Below, in pieces: positions 8,382-17,677 of a stretch of 42,944 nucleotides of DNA (its first letter is position 1; every line of letters begins with the position of its first letter). Where the stretch lies: positions 1-42,944 of the forward strand of contig JADFKK010000022.1 in NCBI GenBank assembly GCA_022564995.1, written 5' to 3'. The notes under the pieces were generated by a model. That model was not told the DNA's origin, ran no database searches, and worked only from the letters and a program-made list of their open reading frames with translations. Both the position numbers and the translations under genes were made by a program. The stretch is from Planctomycetota bacterium. Its GTDB lineage: Bacteria; Planctomycetota; Planctomycetia; Pirellulales; JADFKK01.

Positions 8382-9668
8382 ATGAACTGCTCCTATTCCT
8401 GCGGATCGTCAGAACACGTCATCGCTCGCCGCCGATTCCTCGGAACGCTTGCCGGCGGGGCGGGTGCCGTGGTGGGTGGATTGGGTGCGATGGCCCAACC
8501 GGCCGCCGCCGCGCAGCTCGCCAAGGACCAGAAGCGTGTGCTGGTGGTCTACATGTCCGGCGGCCTCAGCCAACTGGAAAGCTGGGATCCCAAGCCGAAG
8601 ACCGACACCGGCGGGCCGTTCCGCGCGATCCCCACCTCGGTCACCGGCCTGCATGTTTCCGAGTTGCTGCCGCAGACCGCCAAGCTGATGCACCATCTGG
8701 CCCTGGTCCGCAGCATCAACACCAAGGAAAACGATCACGGCAAGGGTCGCTACAAGATGACCCATGGGCGCTCAAAAACGCCGGCCACCGAATACCCGCA
8801 CTTCGGCGCCGTGGCGGCCAAGGCCCTCTCGCCCGAGAAGAGCGGGCTGCCCGGCCACATCAAGATCTCCAACGGCGGCGGGGGTGGGCGCGGCGGCGAC
8901 TCGGCCTATCTCGGTCCGAAATACGCCAGCATTTCGGTCGGTGGCAAGCCGCCGCAGAATTCCGCCCGGCCCGCTTCGATCTCCGAGCAGCAAGACGCGG
9001 CCCGCAATGCCCTGCGCCGCAAGTTCAACGACCGTTTCGCCAGCCGGCGGCGGACGGCCGAGACCGACGTTTACACGTACAACTACGAGCAGGCAATCCA
9101 ATTGATGCAGAAGCGCGACATCTTCGACGTCACCAAGGAGCCGGCGAAGGATCAGGAGCGTTACGGCAAATACGATTTCGGCCGGCACTGCCTGCTGGCC
9201 CGCCGGCTGCTTGAAAACGGCATCACGTTTGCCCAGGTGTCGCACTCGAACTACGACACGCACAACGAGAATTTTAATTTTCACCTGGAACAAGTCGGCG
9301 AGTTCGATCGTTCGTTCGCGGCGCTGATTAGCGATCTGGTCGATCGCGACATGCTCAAGACCACGCTGGTGGTGGTGATGAGCGAATTCGGCCGCACGCC
9401 GCGGATCAACAAGAATTACGGCCGCGACCACTGGGGCACCGCCTGGAGTATCTGTCTGGCCGGCGGAAAAATCGCCGGCGGAGCGGTCATCGGCAAGACC
9501 AACAAGAACGGCACCGCGGTGGCCGATCGACAGGTCGATCACCGGCATTTGTTCCACACCTATCTCTCGGCGGTCGGACTCGATTCGTCAGGACACTTCG
9601 ACATCGACGGCCGGCCGATCCTAATGGCCGACCCCGAAGCCGAGCCGATCAAGGAACTTTTCACATGA
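8382..9668 (+). CDS. DUF1501 family secreted protein (Tat signal)
   Basis: The 428-residue protein starts after AGGGGA and carries a twin-arginine type signal (R16-R17-R18-F-L followed by GTLAGGAGAVVGG). The body shows the DUF1501 pattern: VLVVYMSGGLSQLESWDPK, GRYKMTHGRS, YPHFGAVAAKAL, FAQVSHSNYDTHNENF and the C-terminal VVVMSEFGRTPRIN with GRDHWG. The fold is related to the alkaline phosphatase/sulfatase superfamily, and these proteins regularly travel with DUF1549/DUF1553 proteins in planctomycetes. Substrate is unknown. The last four bases overlap the WD40 gene (ATGA). Export through Tat implies a cofactor or early folding, by inference. Confidence 0.9.
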   Translation: MNCSYSCGSSEHVIARRRFLGTLAGGAGAVVGGLGAMAQPAAAAQLAKDQKRVLVVYMSGGLSQLESWDPKPKTDTGGPFRAIPTSVTGLHVSELLPQTAKLMHHLALVRSINTKENDHGKGRYKMTHGRSKTPATEYPHFGAVAAKALSPEKSGLPGHIKISNGGGGGRGGDSAYLGPKYASISVGGKPPQNSARPASISEQQDAARNALRRKFNDRFASRRRTAETDVYTYNYEQAIQLMQKRDIFDVTKEPAKDQERYGKYDFGRHCLLARRLLENGITFAQVSHSNYDTHNENFNFHLEQVGEFDRSFAALISDLVDRDMLKTTLVVVMSEFGRTPRINKNYGRDHWGTAWSICLAGGKIAGGAVIGKTNKNGTAVADRQVDHRHLFHTYLSAVGLDSSGHFDIDGRPILMADPEAEPIKELFT

Positions 9669-10720
9669 GCCCGGACAAAACGCCGCCGAAAAAAGACGCC
9701 GCCAAGCCCGCGACTGCGAACAAGGTCGCCGCCAAGGCCGATCCCAAGGCGACCCATATCGTCCATCAGTGGAAGAACGGCAGCCCGTTGATCGCTTGCC
9801 GCTTCGATCCCCAGGGGCGTTACGTCTTCACCAGTGCCGAAGACAACACGGTCCAGCGCTGGGAGATTCCCTCGGGCAAGAAGATCGATCTGGCCGCCCA
9901 CGACAGTTGGGTTCGCGACATCGCCTTTTTGCCCGACGGAGAGACGATGATCTCGGTCGGCAGCGACGAGCAGATGATTTTTTGGCCCACGGCGGTCGAC
10001 AAGCCGGCGCCGATTCGCAAGATCAAGGCTCACCAGGGCTGGATTCGTACTGTCTCGGTCAGCCCCGACGGCAAGCTGCTGGCCACCGGCGGCAACGACA
10101 ATCTGGTCAAACTGTGGAACGCCGCCGATGGCCGTCCGGTTCGCACGCTGACCGGTCACGAGAGCAACGTCTACAGCACCCTGTTCCACCCCGACGGCAA
10201 GCTACTGCTCTCCGGCGATCTGGCCGGGCAAGTCAAGCAGTGGGAAATCGCCACCGGCAAGTTGATGCGCACCTTCGACGCCAAAGACCTGCACTCTTAC
10301 AACGGCGGGCAGCAGGTTCATTACGGCGGCGTGCGAAGTATGTCGATCAGCCCCGACAAAAAACTGCTGATTTGCAGCGGCCTGCACAAAGCCACCAATC
10401 CGCTCGGCGCGGTCAACGAGCCGCTCGTCGTACAGTTCGATTGGGCCACGCAGAAGAAGCTCAAGTCGCACGTCGCCAGCGGCGTCAAGGGCATCGCCTG
10501 GCGGGCATTGTTCCACCAAGACGGCTTCCTGATCGGCGCCTCCGGCGGCAGCGGCGGCGGCTACCTGGTCTTTTGGAAAACCGACAGCGACAAAGAATTC
10601 CACAAACTCAAGCTGCCCAACACGGCCCGCGCCATGGACCTGCACCCCGACGGCCTCCAGCTAGCCACCGCCCACGCCGACCGCCACGTGCGGATCAGCC
10701 GCATGACGAAGAAGGCGTAG
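9665..10720 (+). CDS. WD40 repeat protein
   Basis: The 351-residue product begins with a Lys/Ala/Pro-rich tail (about 1-30) and no signal peptide, then runs through seven or so WD40 blades, for example LIACRFDPQGRYVFTSAEDN, VRDIAFLPDGETMISVGSDE, IRTVSVSPDGKLLATGGNDN and VYSTLFHPDGKLLLSGDLAG, ending ATAHADRHVRISRM. WD40 propellers are binding scaffolds, not enzymes. The start ATG overlaps the stop of the DUF1501 gene by four bases, so the two are translationally coupled. DUF1549, DUF1501 and WD40 genes are a repeated planctomycete set, which suggests a shared role, though the absence of a signal leaves its compartment uncertain. Confidence 0.92.
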   Translation: MSPDKTPPKKDAAKPATANKVAAKADPKATHIVHQWKNGSPLIACRFDPQGRYVFTSAEDNTVQRWEIPSGKKIDLAAHDSWVRDIAFLPDGETMISVGSDEQMIFWPTAVDKPAPIRKIKAHQGWIRTVSVSPDGKLLATGGNDNLVKLWNAADGRPVRTLTGHESNVYSTLFHPDGKLLLSGDLAGQVKQWEIATGKLMRTFDAKDLHSYNGGQQVHYGGVRSMSISPDKKLLICSGLHKATNPLGAVNEPLVVQFDWATQKKLKSHVASGVKGIAWRALFHQDGFLIGASGGSGGGYLVFWKTDSDKEFHKLKLPNTARAMDLHPDGLQLATAHADRHVRISRMTKKA

Positions 10721-11046
10721 GGCGTGGGGTGTGTGCTGGAGTGCTCGGGTGGCCCGGACAACTTGTTGTCTGGGTCGCGCAGCGACAAGAGGATCCGAGA
10801 AGACGTCGACTGGCATGTTCGGTCCGCCACAAGAGGCCGCGTCGTTCCTGATCCTCTTGTGCCTGCGGCACACGGACAATCGCTCAGGCGATTGTCCGTG
10901 CCGACAGTGCAAGTGCGGATTGCTTCGATTGCGGCATGGCTTGCTCGCGTAGTCAATGTGTCAGGCGTATCACTGCCGCACATAAACCGCGATGTCGCGT
11001 CGCCGCTTAACGAATTTCGCCGATTTCGGCAGTCGATCGCCCACAT
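10721..11046. repeat. Intergenic cluster of inverted repeats downstream of the WD40 gene
   Basis: Three nested or adjacent palindromes follow the WD40 stop. 10753-10774 is a 10-base stem with one G-T pair and almost no loop. ACAAGAGGATC (10785-10795) is matched by GATCCTCTTGT (10850-10860). CACGGACAATCGC (10871-10883), TCAG loop, then the exact complement (10888-10900) make a perfect 13-base hairpin. None is followed by a run of T, so these are not classical terminators; they resemble dispersed palindromic elements. No open frame here looks coding. Confidence 0.6.
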
Positions 11047-11075
11047 TTGAACAATACTCCACCGCCTGATAAGAT
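11047..11075 (+). promoter_or_regulatory. Sigma-70-like promoter for the M50 protease gene
   Basis: TTGAAC at 11047-11052, a 17-base spacer and TAAGAT at 11070-11075 give a good match to a housekeeping promoter. The predicted start near 11082 leaves a leader of about 100 bases before the ATG at 11180. Confidence 0.5.
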
Positions 11076-11179
11076 AACATCAGTGGGCAACCGGCCGATG
11101 GCACCCGTGAATAATCGGGGCCAGGCGGCAAAGTCGTTTTTTCGCGGTCTGCCCTCGGACTTATCGGAGCACTCTCGTC

Positions 11180-12229
11180 ATGCACGACACGAGCGCGTGG
11201 AGCGTCAATCTTGGACGTTGGGGTGGGGTGCAGATTCGGCTGCACGCCTCGCTGCTGTTTGTTGGCGTCGGGGTGATGTATCTGGCCGGGCGGGCCCAAT
11301 TCACGGCCGAGGGCCTGATGCTGCTGTGCGTGTTGCTGGTGAGCGTGCTGGTGCATGAGTTCGGGCACCTGATTGCGGCGGCTCGTAGCGGCGGCAGTTG
11401 CGAGCTGTTGGTGCTGGGACCGCTGGGCGGTTTGGCGCATCCGCAGGTCTCGCACGATCCGCCCGTCGATCTGAAGGTTGCTCTGGCCGGCCCGTTTGCC
11501 AGTGCGACGGTCTGTCTCGTGTCCGGGGCGTTGCTGCTGGTGGCCTTCGAGGGCGTTGAGTTCGTGCGATTGCTCAATCCGTTGCGCTTTCCCACGGAGA
11601 TTTTCGCCGCGAGTGCCGAGCTTTCGGCCACGATCATGATGTGGCTGCAGATGGTGTTTTGGGTCAATTGGGTGCTGCTCGTGTTTAATTTGTTGCCGGC
11701 CTTTCCGGCCGACGGAGCTCGGGCCGTGCGAAGCCTGTTTTGGCCCACGGTCGGATATCGTTCGGCGGTCCAGTTGGCGGCGCGGGTTTCGCTGGTCACC
11801 GCCGCGGCCCTGTTGGTGTTGGCCTGGTTCGCCTCCGATGTGTTTCCGACCAGCGGCGTGGCCCCGTCGCTGCCGCTCGTGGTATTGTCGATCGTGATTT
11901 TCTTCTCCGCCCGCGGCCAACTGGTTAAGCTCGACGAACCGGAAGGCGGCGACGAGCTGTTCGGTTACGACTTCTCGCAGGGCTACACCAGCCTGGAACG
12001 AACCTCCGAGACACAGCGGCCGCCGCACGTTAGTTTGCTGCGTCGCTGGTTACAACAGCGCCGCGATGCCAGGCTTCGCCGCCAGCGAGCCGTGGAGGAA
12101 GAGGAAGAGCGGCGCGTCGACGGGATTCTGGCCCAACTGCATCAAGGCGGATTCGACGGGCTCTCCGACGACGAGCGCCAATTGCTAGACCGCGTCAGCC
12201 GCCGCTATCGAAACCGCCAGCAGAACTGA
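11180..12229 (+). CDS. M50 (site-2 protease-like) membrane metalloprotease
   Basis: The 349-residue protein has about six hydrophobic segments in its first 250 residues. The zinc site is complete: HEFGH (H59, E60, H63) in one helix and the distal NLLPAFPADGAR (N170, D178, G179) in another, as in intramembrane metalloproteases of family M50. The early segment LGRWGGVQIRLHASLLFVGV is also typical. After the last membrane segment (about 260) follows a charged, Arg/Glu-rich cytoplasmic tail with a possible helix (RRWLQQRRDARLRRQRAVEE). There is no PDZ or CBS domain, unlike many relatives. Likely cleaves a membrane-bound protein; the target is not evident from neighbours. The start is fixed by the promoter distance and by the conserved N-terminus. 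Confidence 0.9.
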   Translation: MHDTSAWSVNLGRWGGVQIRLHASLLFVGVGVMYLAGRAQFTAEGLMLLCVLLVSVLVHEFGHLIAAARSGGSCELLVLGPLGGLAHPQVSHDPPVDLKVALAGPFASATVCLVSGALLLVAFEGVEFVRLLNPLRFPTEIFAASAELSATIMMWLQMVFWVNWVLLVFNLLPAFPADGARAVRSLFWPTVGYRSAVQLAARVSLVTAAALLVLAWFASDVFPTSGVAPSLPLVVLSIVIFFSARGQLVKLDEPEGGDELFGYDFSQGYTSLERTSETQRPPHVSLLRRWLQQRRDARLRRQRAVEEEEERRVDGILAQLHQGGFDGLSDDERQLLDRVSRRYRNRQQN

Positions 12230-12415
12230 CTCGCAGCAGGTCATGCTCCGCAACACGTCTTAGCCGCCGCGCATCTCTTCGCCCCCGATAGCCCCGGCCG
12301 GGAGGCCGCGGGTTCGCCCGCCCAGTTCAGCTTATAACGACCACACGAATTCTACCGATTGCCCGGCATCAGCGGCGTTTTCTTGTCCGCCCCGTAAGGT
12401 AGAGTTTTCTGGGCC

Positions 12416-14155
12416 ATGGTCGACTTTCCACACTACCTCGTTCGCGCTCGGGCCGCACCGGCGGCGTTCACTCCCATGTCAGTATCTGCAGAACTAAACC
12501 GCCAGACGTCGACGTTGCACTCCACAGCGCCCAACCCCACGGCGCCGTCCGTCGATGTCCGGCGCGTCATCGCAATCATCGCCGGCGCCTTGGAAGTCGA
12601 GCCATCGATCGTTCACGGCCCAACGGGCAATCTGCTGCACGCCAGTGACACGCAGCCGTCTCGCGACTGGTCGGTTTGGAGCGAGACTTCTCGCGCCGTC
12701 GCAGCCGGCGGAAAGCCAGAGGTCATTGATGAGACCGGTTTGTTGATGACCTGCGCGTTTCCTTTCGATATGAGCTCCGCCAGCCCGGCGGGCGCATTGG
12801 TCGCCGTGGCCACCTTCGTTACGCGGTCGGTTGACTCCGACGAAGATCTGTCGGAGGCCGCCAGTCTGTTGGGCCTCGACCCCACGGCAGCCGCCGAGTG
12901 GATCGGCCGCCAATCGATTTGGTCGGCTGAGTCGCTCCAGCGCGTCGGGCGATTGCTGATGGACCATTGGAAATCACAGCAGCGAATCGATCGGCTCGAG
13001 CAGGACGTCGACAATCTAACGACCAACCTGGCCTCGACCTACGAAGAAATCAGCCTGCTTCATCGGCTGACACAGCGATTGCATATCTCCTGCAAGGAAG
13101 AAGATTTAGGCCGCTTGGCGCTGGAATGGTTGCAGGAAGCGCTGCCAGCCGAATCGCTCGCCCTCGAACTGGTGCCGGTCGCCGAGCCAGGCACCACAAC
13201 CCACGCCGCGCGGACCGAGCCGGTGGTGTTGACCTACGCCAACTGCCCGCTCGATGAACAGCGCATCGGGCAGCTCATCGCGAGATTCTCGCTGGGGCCA
13301 CACTCCGCTCCGCTGGTGGTCAACCGGCAGACGACCGAGCAAGCCGATTGGCCGCTTCCGGAGATTCGCCAACTGATCGTGGTGCCTTTGGCCGAGGGCG
13401 ATAACCTGTTCGGTTGGCTGGTCGCGGTAAATCACGACAGCAACGAAGAATTCGGCACGGTCGAGGCCAGCCTGCTTAGCTCGGTGGCCACGATCCTCGG
13501 CATCCACAGCGGCAATACGGATTTGTATCGGCAGCAGGCCGAGTTTCTGGCCGACGTGGTCCGCGCCATGACCTCGGCCATCGACGCCAAAGATCCTTAC
13601 ACCTGCGGCCACAGCGACCGGGTTGCCCGCGTGGCGGTTTGCCTGGGGAGGGAGTTGGGCGTCGACGCCGAGATGCTCAACACGATCTACCTTTCCGGCC
13701 TGCTGCACGACGTCGGCAAGATCGGCATCGACGATCATATTCTCCGCAAGCCGGGCAAGCTCACCGCCGCCGAATACGAACACATCAAACAGCATCCCGA
13801 GATGGGACACCGCATTCTCGCCGGGCTCAAACAGCTCGACGATATTTTGCCAGGCGTGCTGCACCATCACGAACAGTGGTGCGGCGATGGTTATCCCCAC
13901 GGACTGGCCGGCGAGGACATTCCGCGCCTGGCGAGAATCATCTCGGTGGCCGACGCCTTCGACGCCATGGGCAGCGACCGCCCCTATCGGCTGGGAATGC
14001 CCGACGAACGGCTCGACACGATTCTGCGCAACGGGGCGGGCCAGCAGTGGGACCGCCAGATCGTCGACGCCTTCTTCCGTGCCCGCGACGAGATCCGAGA
14101 AATCGCCCACCGCGACGAGCACCTGCACACCGTCGACGAGCCGCAGTGGACGTAG
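12416..14155 (+). CDS. GAF - HD-GYP domain protein, probable cyclic di-GMP phosphodiesterase
   Basis: The 579-residue protein has an N-terminal region of unknown type (about 1-190), a helical stretch (190-220), a GAF-like sensor domain (about 215-370) and an HD-GYP domain (about 380-565). The catalytic features are intact: SGLLHDVGKIG (H431, D432), HHHEQW (H483-E486) and GDGYPHGL with the GYP at 492-494. HD-GYP proteins hydrolyse cyclic di-GMP and are generally cytoplasmic when, as here, there is no membrane segment. No receiver domain is present, so control should come through the GAF domain. The start could be the ATG at 12416 or the in-frame ATG at 12476 (MSVSAEL); neither has a convincing ribosome binding site. 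Confidence 0.9.
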   Translation: MVDFPHYLVRARAAPAAFTPMSVSAELNRQTSTLHSTAPNPTAPSVDVRRVIAIIAGALEVEPSIVHGPTGNLLHASDTQPSRDWSVWSETSRAVAAGGKPEVIDETGLLMTCAFPFDMSSASPAGALVAVATFVTRSVDSDEDLSEAASLLGLDPTAAAEWIGRQSIWSAESLQRVGRLLMDHWKSQQRIDRLEQDVDNLTTNLASTYEEISLLHRLTQRLHISCKEEDLGRLALEWLQEALPAESLALELVPVAEPGTTTHAARTEPVVLTYANCPLDEQRIGQLIARFSLGPHSAPLVVNRQTTEQADWPLPEIRQLIVVPLAEGDNLFGWLVAVNHDSNEEFGTVEASLLSSVATILGIHSGNTDLYRQQAEFLADVVRAMTSAIDAKDPYTCGHSDRVARVAVCLGRELGVDAEMLNTIYLSGLLHDVGKIGIDDHILRKPGKLTAAEYEHIKQHPEMGHRILAGLKQLDDILPGVLHHHEQWCGDGYPHGLAGEDIPRLARIISVADAFDAMGSDRPYRLGMPDERLDTILRNGAGQQWDRQIVDAFFRARDEIREIAHRDEHLHTVDEPQWT

Positions 14156-14240
14156 GCCTAGATCATGCTATAGCGCAGAATCTCATGGTCCAACACCATT
14201 TGCGCAATGCCACGGCCCGGGATTGAAGGAAGGACGCGGT

Positions 14241-14269
14241 TTGACTTATCCTGACCTGTGGAGGACAAT
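14241..14269 (+). promoter_or_regulatory. Sigma-70-like promoter for the Uma2-like gene
   Basis: TTGACT (14241-14246), a 17-base spacer and GACAAT (14264-14269) form a strong match, about 55 bases before the ATG at 14325. Confidence 0.5.
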
Positions 14270-14324
14270 AGATCGGATGAAGAAGGTGATTTGTTGAACT
14301 CATTCATTCCCCGGTGCCTACGTC

Positions 14325-14975
14325 ATGGCCACGATCACTCCCACCAGACAGTTCGAGCCGAATCGCTGCTTTGTGCTCTCGGACGTCAGTTGGGAACTCT
14401 ACCAGATGCTTGGCGAGGAGTTGCGAGATCGCCCCATCCGGATCACCTACGATCGAGGAGATTTGGAAATGATGACGACTTCGTCGACTCATGAATTCTT
14501 CAAGACCTTCTTGGGGCGGATGATCGGGATGCTTTGCTTTGAGTTGGACATCGAAATCCGCAGTGGCGGGTCGATGACCTTTGGTCGAGAAGACCTCGAT
14601 CGAGGATTTGAGCCCGATGAGTGTTATTGGATCGCCAATCAAGCGGCCGTGGCGAACTCGCTGGAGTTTGATCCGAAGAAAATGCCGCCGCCCGATTTGG
14701 GCGTCGAAATCGACATCAGCCGCAGTAGCGTTCCCCGACAACCGATCTTCGCCGCTTTCGGCATGGCGGAACTGTGGCGATTCGACGGCGAACATCTGCA
14801 CATGCTGCAGCTTGGCGACGAGGGGAAATATCATCCGGCGGAGCTTAGCCTGTCGTTTCCGTTTTTGCCGGTCGGCGAGTTGTCTCGGTTCCTACACTTC
14901 GACGGACCGCTCAACGAGACGAAGCAACTTCGCCTGTTCGTCGACTGGATTCGCGAGCAGGGTTTCGCCAAGTAG
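14325..14975 (+). CDS. Uma2 family (DUF820) putative endonuclease
   Basis: The 216-residue protein has the Uma2 series: ITYDRGDLEMMTTSSTHE, FFKTFLGRMI, RGFEPDECYWIAN and PPPDLGVEIDISRSS (D124, E128, D130), followed by FAAFGMAELWRFDG. These are the restriction-endonuclease-like (PD-D/ExK) features of the family, although the real function of Uma2 proteins is not settled; they are abundant in cyanobacteria and planctomycetes and often behave as mobile single genes. It has its own promoter-like signal and is not tied to its neighbours. Length is normal. Confidence 0.88.
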   Translation: MATITPTRQFEPNRCFVLSDVSWELYQMLGEELRDRPIRITYDRGDLEMMTTSSTHEFFKTFLGRMIGMLCFELDIEIRSGGSMTFGREDLDRGFEPDECYWIANQAAVANSLEFDPKKMPPPDLGVEIDISRSSVPRQPIFAAFGMAELWRFDGEHLHMLQLGDEGKYHPAELSLSFPFLPVGELSRFLHFDGPLNETKQLRLFVDWIREQGFAK

Positions 14976-15028
14976 TCACGCTGCTCGCTTACGCTTCGCG
15001 ATCACGATTGGCCGGCGAATCATCCGGT

Positions 15029-16543
15029 CTATTTCGCGACTTGCTTCTGAAGATACTCCAGCGCCAGGATCAACTGCCGATCGATCTGCGGCCAGGGGGC
15101 GTCGGCGGCTGGGGCGTCGGACGGTTTCTTATCGGACGATTTTTTATCAGACGGGTTTTTCTTCGTCGGGCCGGGCGTTTTCTTCTCGGAATTCTTTGGG
15201 TCGGAATCCCGCGGCTCCTCGTCGTTCTTTGGATCGGAATCCTGCGGCTCCCCGCTCGGCTGCTTTATTGTTTTCTTGGTCTTCTCAGCGGGCAGGGGCG
15301 GCGCTTGCGGATAGTCGCGGGAGTGCCTTGCTCGGTTCAGATGGTATTGCTCAAGGTCGTCGATCTCCAACAGCAGGCCGTCGTCGGGGATGACGCCCCA
15401 GTCGTCTTCCGGCGGGGCCGACTTGCCATCGTGCCACGAGCGGTGAATCTGTTTTCCGCTGGGTCGCCAGAAACTCGATTTGGTCAGTTTCAGGCGGCTG
15501 GCCCCGCCTTCGATCCAAAGAACGTCTTGCACGGTGCCCTTGCCGTAGCTGCGCTGGCCGACGACAACCGCTCGGCGGTGATCCTGCAAACAAGCTGCCA
15601 CGATTTCGCTGGCGCTGGCGCTGCCCTCGTTCACCAACACCGCCATCGGAAAATCGGTAAATGGCCCCGCTCCGCTGGCCAGGGAATCGGGCCGATCTTT
15701 TTCGCCGCGACGGTTTCGCGTTGAGACGATCACCTGGCCCTTATCGAGAAACAAATCGCAGGCGGCGATTGCCACGTCGAGCCGTCCGCCGCGATTGCCG
15801 CGCAGATCGAGAACGAGAGCCTGCATGCCGGTCTCGCGCAAGCGATCGATGGTTGATTTTAGATCGGTGGTCGATGTCTCGCTGAAGTGCTGCATCCGCA
15901 CATAAGCGATCTTGCCGTAACCTGGGCTGTAATAGCTCCATGTTCCCTTCGAGCCCGGCTTATCGCCCACAATGGTCGGCACATGAACGAGCTTGCGAAC
16001 GATGGGGACGTCAACCGGCTCTTTCGCGCCCAGGTGAAGCACGCTCAGCGTGACCGAATCGCCGGCGTTTCCCTCGATCCTGGTCTTCACGTCGTCCATG
16101 ATTTGCTTCTTCGTCCGCTGCCGGTCGACCGCCAGGCGATGCCCGTCCACCGCTACGATTACGTCGCCGGCCTTGATCCCGGCCTGATCCGCGGGAGATC
16201 CGTAGATCGGTGCGAGGATGATAATTTGTTTCAATTCGGGGTATAACTCGAGGCGAATTCCCACGCCGACAAACTCTTGGCGTAGTTCCTGGTTGAAATC
16301 GGCGACCTTTTCCGACGGATAGAAGTCGCTGTGCTGATCGCCTCCCTTATGCAGTCTGGCGACGATTCCCTCCATCGCCCCGTTCCAGAGTTCCTTCCGC
16401 GAGACTTTCAACAGCGCTTCGTTTTCGATCGTGTCGATCACCTCGGTAAAGTACCGTCCGTACGGATTCCGGTCGATTCGCCCGTAGCATACGAGCGAAA
16501 CCAGGCCAACCAACAGAATACAGATCAGGTTGTGCCGCGGCAT
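15029..16543 (-). CDS. S41 family C-terminal processing protease with PDZ domain
   Basis: The 504-residue protein starts at the ATG at 16543, which has GAGGGA seven bases upstream; an ATG six codons earlier lacks this. A signal anchor (NLICILLVGLVSLVCYG) is followed by the CtpA-type order: N-terminal helices, a PDZ domain about 75-165 (EFVGVGIRLE, SPADQAGIKAGDVIVAVDG), then the protease core with LVLDLRGNRGG, NEGSASASEI and SYGKGTVQ. S310 and K335 are 25 residues apart, as in the Ser-Lys dyad of this family. The C-terminus carries a Lys/Ser/Asp/Pro-rich low-complexity linker with a repeated DSDPKN, and a short final helix. Expected outside the inner membrane. It follows the pseudopilin gene by 90 bases on the same strand. 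Confidence 0.92.
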   Translation of the reverse strand: MPRHNLICILLVGLVSLVCYGRIDRNPYGRYFTEVIDTIENEALLKVSRKELWNGAMEGIVARLHKGGDQHSDFYPSEKVADFNQELRQEFVGVGIRLELYPELKQIIILAPIYGSPADQAGIKAGDVIVAVDGHRLAVDRQRTKKQIMDDVKTRIEGNAGDSVTLSVLHLGAKEPVDVPIVRKLVHVPTIVGDKPGSKGTWSYYSPGYGKIAYVRMQHFSETSTTDLKSTIDRLRETGMQALVLDLRGNRGGRLDVAIAACDLFLDKGQVIVSTRNRRGEKDRPDSLASGAGPFTDFPMAVLVNEGSASASEIVAACLQDHRRAVVVGQRSYGKGTVQDVLWIEGGASRLKLTKSSFWRPSGKQIHRSWHDGKSAPPEDDWGVIPDDGLLLEIDDLEQYHLNRARHSRDYPQAPPLPAEKTKKTIKQPSGEPQDSDPKNDEEPRDSDPKNSEKKTPGPTKKNPSDKKSSDKKPSDAPAADAPWPQIDRQLILALEYLQKQVAK

Positions 16544-16633
16544 GAGAGTCCCTCGCCCCAAGCAACGGAAGCAAGGGGCCTTGGTCGTCCGAGTTTTTGA
16601 ACCCTACGCAATCGCGACGCCACGAAGGCGCGA

Positions 16634-17671
16634 TTACTTCCAGTGCTGATCGTCCAGGATGTACTCCTTGTCCGGCCCACGGACGCCTGACTTCCTGTGA
16701 AACGTCGTCATCAACTGGACGTAGACCCTGTAGTCGATGCTTTCACGGACAAAATGTACGCTGTCGTCGCACATCACCACGTTCACGCCGCCACCGTGAA
16801 AGCACGAGGGCCGCGCGTATTTCAGCCCCAACCGATTGTCCGCCGGGGCTTCGCTAATCAGGTCTTTCAAGCCGTTGATCGTCATCATCACCGGCGGCAG
16901 GTCGGTACGCCTGGGATCCTGAATGGTGGGCACCGATCTGTGCCAGACGAAACCGACGTATTTCTCCATCTGGTGCGAATCGCCGTAGCCTTCGGCGTCC
17001 CTTTGCCCCGAAAACTCCGGGTCTTGGATCGACCAGTTTCTGGCTTGGATATTCTCTGAAATCATCATCGTGTTGGAACTGCCGTCGCCGCCCGACTCCA
17101 TGTAGGCCAGCGTGACCTTGGTTGTCGGAATCTTATTGTCGTCCTCGGTCGATCGATAGTGGTTATGAAAAATCCCGTTGGCTTTATTGTCGCGCGAGTT
17201 TTCGGTGTTGGCGTCGGGCATTCCGCAGTTGACCACATAGCTGAGCTGTGTGAGACGCAAGCCTTCAGGAAAGTCACTCGGGCAAACGAGGTTGTCCATA
17301 AACTTTAGATCATCAGTGCTTATCCGTGCGGCGCTGTTCCATTGGCTCCACATGTCGGACCGACCCATGTCTTGCAGCAGCATGACGACCCACGTCGCCA
17401 TCTTGATCGACTGTTCGCTGCTGCCGCGCGTCGGCGGACCGACCCGATTGACGTAGCCCGGAAATTCTTTCTTCCGCTCGGCCACGCTGAGCATCGCCGC
17501 GCCGAGCTGTTTCATGTTGTTCTTGCAGGTGTTCGTGCGGGCCATCTCAATAGCCTGCTGCACCGCCGGCAAGACCATGGCCATCAACATGCCGATGATG
17601 GCGATTACCACGAGCATTTCCACCAGCGTGAATCCACGCCGCCTTTTCATAGCCATCTTCTTCATAGCCAT
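16634..17671 (-). CDS. DUF1559 pseudopilin-like protein
   Basis: The 345-residue protein has a prepilin leader [13 protein letters not shown], then the cleavage and methylation motif [15 protein letters not shown] (cut between G13 and F14, E18 at mature position 5) and a hydrophobic helix. The rest matches DUF1559: [19 protein letters not shown] early, [11 protein letters not shown] in the middle and a C-terminal [17 protein letters not shown], where many relatives have DGS. DUF1559 proteins are expanded in planctomycetes and are thought to be secreted or assembled by a type II-like or type IV pilus-like machine. AAGGAGAGAGAAG precedes the first ATG. The leader is partly encoded by a 15-base duplication (17648-17677). 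Confidence 0.92.
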   Translation of the reverse strand: MAMKKMAMKRRRGFTLVEMLVVIAIIGMLMAMVLPAVQQAIEMARTNTCKNNMKQLGAAMLSVAERKKEFPGYVNRVGPPTRGSSEQSIKMATWVVMLLQDMGRSDMWSQWNSAARISTDDLKFMDNLVCPSDFPEGLRLTQLSYVVNCGMPDANTENSRDNKANGIFHNHYRSTEDDNKIPTTKVTLAYMESGGDGSSNTMMISENIQARNWSIQDPEFSGQRDAEGYGDSHQMEKYVGFVWHRSVPTIQDPRRTDLPPVMMTINGLKDLISEAPADNRLGLKYARPSCFHGGGVNVVMCDDSVHFVRESIDYRVYVQLMTTFHRKSGVRGPDKEYILDDQHWK

Positions 17672-17677
17672 CTTCTC
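17648..17677 (-). repeat. 15-base direct duplication over the pseudopilin start
   Basis: Two copies of a 15-base unit (17648-17662 and 17663-17677) differ at one base. They encode the repeated [10 protein letters not shown] leader and thereby duplicate the start codon in frame, giving four possible ATGs. Confidence 0.85.

Noticed and set aside
10724..11050. Small open frames in the spacer after the WD40 gene
   Set aside because: They run through the palindrome cluster and a promoter, with no protein-like features.
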